Below are positions 5,079 through 5,445 of a stretch of DNA of 5,445 nucleotides, in pieces; position 1 is the first letter of the stretch; each line of letters begins with the position of its first letter. Source of the stretch: Deltaproteobacteria bacterium. GTDB lineage: Bacteria > Desulfobacterota > Desulfobaccia > Desulfobaccales > 0-14-0-80-60-11. Below the pieces are notes generated by a model, which was not told where the DNA came from, ran no database searches, and saw only the letters and a program-made list of their open reading frames with translations. The DNA is taken from assembly GCA_019308625.1 (NCBI GenBank), contig JAFDHU010000122.1:1-5445 (forward strand). The letters run 5' to 3'. Both the position numbers and the translations under genes were made by a program.

Positions 5079-5445
5079 CTACCTTCCTGAGTCGTTTCCC
5101 TCTTTTTGCCGGATGCGGTTGATGAGGCCGGTGATGGAGACGTCCTCCCGGATGGGGACGAGCGTGACTTCGCCGCCGTAAGCCTGGACAGCCTGGACAA
5201 TGTCTTTGCCGGCCACCTCCTCCTCCGGATAGTTGCTGCCCTTGGTGAGGATGTCGGGTTTTAATGAGGCAAGAATCTCCGGCAGCTGCTCACTGTCAAA
5301 CAGGGTGACGTAGTCCACCGCGGCCAGGGCCGCCAGCATGCGCAGGCGTTCCTCCTGTCCCAGCACCGGGCGGCCTTCGCCCTTGACGGCCTTAACCGAG
5401 GCGTCAGAGTCCAGGGCCACTACCAGGGCGTCCCCCAGGCGGCGG
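5079..5445 (-). CDS. rfaE2: D-glycero-beta-D-manno-heptose 1-phosphate adenylyltransferase, 5' partial
   Basis: This cytidylyltransferase-fold enzyme adenylates heptose 1-phosphate with ATP, giving ADP-heptose for the lipopolysaccharide inner core. About 121 C-terminal codons are visible, from RRLGDALVVALDSDASVKAV at the right edge. Family landmarks are LVVALDSDASV, the KGEGRPV loop, ERLRMLAALAAVDYV, LKPDILTKGSNY (nucleotide-binding lysine region), EEVAGKD and VSITGLINRIRQ near the end. A GTG at 5420 is not the start, because the frame stays open and conserved upstream of it. Roughly 45-50 N-terminal residues, including the catalytic HxGH motif, lie outside, and whether it is fused to an RfaE1 kinase domain (HldE) cannot be seen. 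The usual STT in the C-terminal motif reads SIT here. It ends 32 bases from the convergent phosphoesterase stop. Confidence 0.93.
   Translation of the reverse strand, partial: RRLGDALVVALDSDASVKAVKGEGRPVLGQEERLRMLAALAAVDYVTLFDSEQLPEILASLKPDILTKGSNYPEEEVAGKDIVQAVQAYGGEVTLVPIREDVSITGLINRIRQKEGNDSGR

Noticed and set aside
5418..5420. GTG at 5420 as the start of the heptose adenylyltransferase
   Set aside because: The frame upstream encodes the conserved LGDALVVALDSD segment, so the gene continues beyond the right edge.

Overview
The window is GC-rich bacterial chromosome carrying the filament end of a flagellar gene cluster. On the minus strand, in transcription order, it encodes a short flagellin (2929-3795), the filament cap FliD (1034-2767) and the flagellin chaperone FliS (476-925). 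To the right, on the plus strand, is a DHH/DHHA1-family phosphoesterase (4018-5046). It converges on the 3' end of a minus-strand RfaE2/HldE-type heptose-1-phosphate adenylyltransferase (5079 to beyond 5445). The heptose enzyme and a FliC-type flagellin point to a Gram-negative organism. The flagellin termini, such as the MSLVINHNLMA opening and the ESRVSDVDVATEM block, resemble those of Desulfovibrio-like Desulfobacterota. The FliD with a GTYxV...INGHPA insert and the NrnA-like DHH protein fit the same group. This assignment is from memory of family sequences, not a search.

Layout. Bases 1-44 may hold the first 15 codons of an unidentified minus-strand gene (weak). Bases 45-475 are apparently non-coding and contain several hairpins, the best a perfect 8-bp stem at 229-247. 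Then come fliS, a 108-base gap, fliD, a 161-base gap with a strong hairpin just after the flagellin stop, and the flagellin. The 222-base divergent region 3796-4017 holds a near-consensus sigma-28 (FliA) promoter for the flagellin at 3913-3939. Its long leader has two identical CAAGGAGG elements. The same region has a possible sigma-70 promoter that would place the start of the phosphoesterase mRNA at its own ATG. Only 32 bases separate the convergent phosphoesterase and heptose genes.

How the genes work together. The sigma-28 promoter would switch on flagellin late, after hook completion. FliS holds the flagellin C-terminus for export and FliD caps the growing filament so flagellin can fold at the tip. 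The hairpin between flagellin and fliD would let flagellin greatly outnumber cap and chaperone. The phosphoesterase and the heptose enzyme are not flagellar and seem to be chromosomal neighbours. I see no mobile element, CRISPR array, tRNA or rRNA. The window is mostly conventional. The least ordinary parts are the flagellin leader, the possible leaderless start of the phosphoesterase and the motif I of that enzyme.
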